A DNA stretch of 6,013 nucleotides from Thermoplasmatota archaeon (GTDB taxonomy: Archaea; Thermoplasmatota; Penumbrarchaeia; Penumbrarchaeales; Penumbrarchaeaceae), in NCBI GenBank assembly GCA_016929175.1, contig JAFGJI010000171.1, positions 1 through 6,013 of the forward strand. Direction: 5' to 3'. The notes under the pieces are model-generated. The model saw only the letters and a program-made list of their open reading frames with translations, had not been told where the DNA came from and made no database searches. Shown here one piece after another: positions 5,967-6,013 of the stretch. The first letter of the stretch is position 1, and each line of letters starts with the position of its first letter. A program made the translations under genes and the position numbers.

Positions 5967-6013
5967 TCAGAACTCATCCAGTGTCGTCAACCTCCTTTCC
6001 GTCAGATATCTGG
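5967..6013 (-). CDS. Possible C-terminal end of a convergent gene (about 15 codons visible)
   Basis: On the minus strand one frame is open from the window edge to a TGA at 5967-5969 and reads RYLTERRLTTLDEF before the stop. The charged, helix-like composition and clean ending 8 bases from the convergent aminotransferase stop fit the tight packing of this region, so a real gene end is likely. It is too short to assign a family. The other two minus frames hit stops within this stretch. Confidence 0.35.
   Translation of the reverse strand, partial: RYLTERRLTTLDEF

Noticed and set aside
1..6013. CRISPR arrays, tRNA or rRNA genes, transposases, integrase sites, toxin-antitoxin pairs, or a new defence system
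   Set aside because: I read both strands for spaced repeats, cloverleaf-like segments, terminal inverted repeats and small paired genes, and found none. The genes match ordinary housekeeping and metabolic families.

Overview
This 6.0 kb window looks like chromosomal DNA of a euryarchaeon. The Thermoplasmatota are my best guess, but this rests on gene style rather than a marker gene. The signs are: AT-rich TATA-like boxes about 28 bases ahead of start codons, one gene with no ribosome binding site whose box spacing fits a leaderless mRNA, other genes with GGAGG/GAGGT sites, moderately high GC with AGG/ATA/CTG-rich codon use, and compact gene packing. I see no tRNA, rRNA, CRISPR array, insertion sequence or phage gene.

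Layout, left to right. (1) Positions 1-701, minus strand: the N-terminal part of an RsmB/NOL1-NOP2-Sun type RNA cytosine-5 methyltransferase. It is interrupted by an in-frame TAG at 111-113, after which the same frame continues with well-conserved family sequence to the window edge. (2) 737-1165, plus: a MutT-type NUDIX hydrolase with a perfect Nudix box, divergent from the methyltransferase. (3) 1155-2390, minus: an M20 zinc peptidase/deacylase with all metal ligands, overlapping the NUDIX gene tail to tail. (4) 2436-4775, minus: a 779-residue membrane protein with about 13 membrane segments and a complete C-terminal endonuclease/exonuclease/phosphatase (EEP) domain predicted to face outside the cell. 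It lies 45 bases upstream of the peptidase and probably shares its transcript. (5) 4855-5958, plus: a class I/II PLP-dependent aminotransferase, divergent from the EEP gene. (6) 5967-6013, minus: probably the last codons of another gene. No stretch over 300 bases lacks a gene.

The genes look like housekeeping and accessory metabolism: RNA modification, nucleotide clean-up, an amidohydrolase, a membrane-bound phosphodiesterase/phosphatase-like enzyme, and amino acid metabolism. They do not form a recognisable pathway, and I found no convincing new multi-gene system. The observation most worth following is the amber codon in the methyltransferase. It could be a nonsense mutation, an assembly error, or a sense codon such as pyrrolysine. 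The window holds three TAG codons that end open frames. One is almost certainly internal to a gene, and the other two are more easily read as ordinary stops. The second point of interest is the membrane-EEP protein, whose arrangement resembles, in outline only, eukaryotic Cwh43/PGAP2IP.
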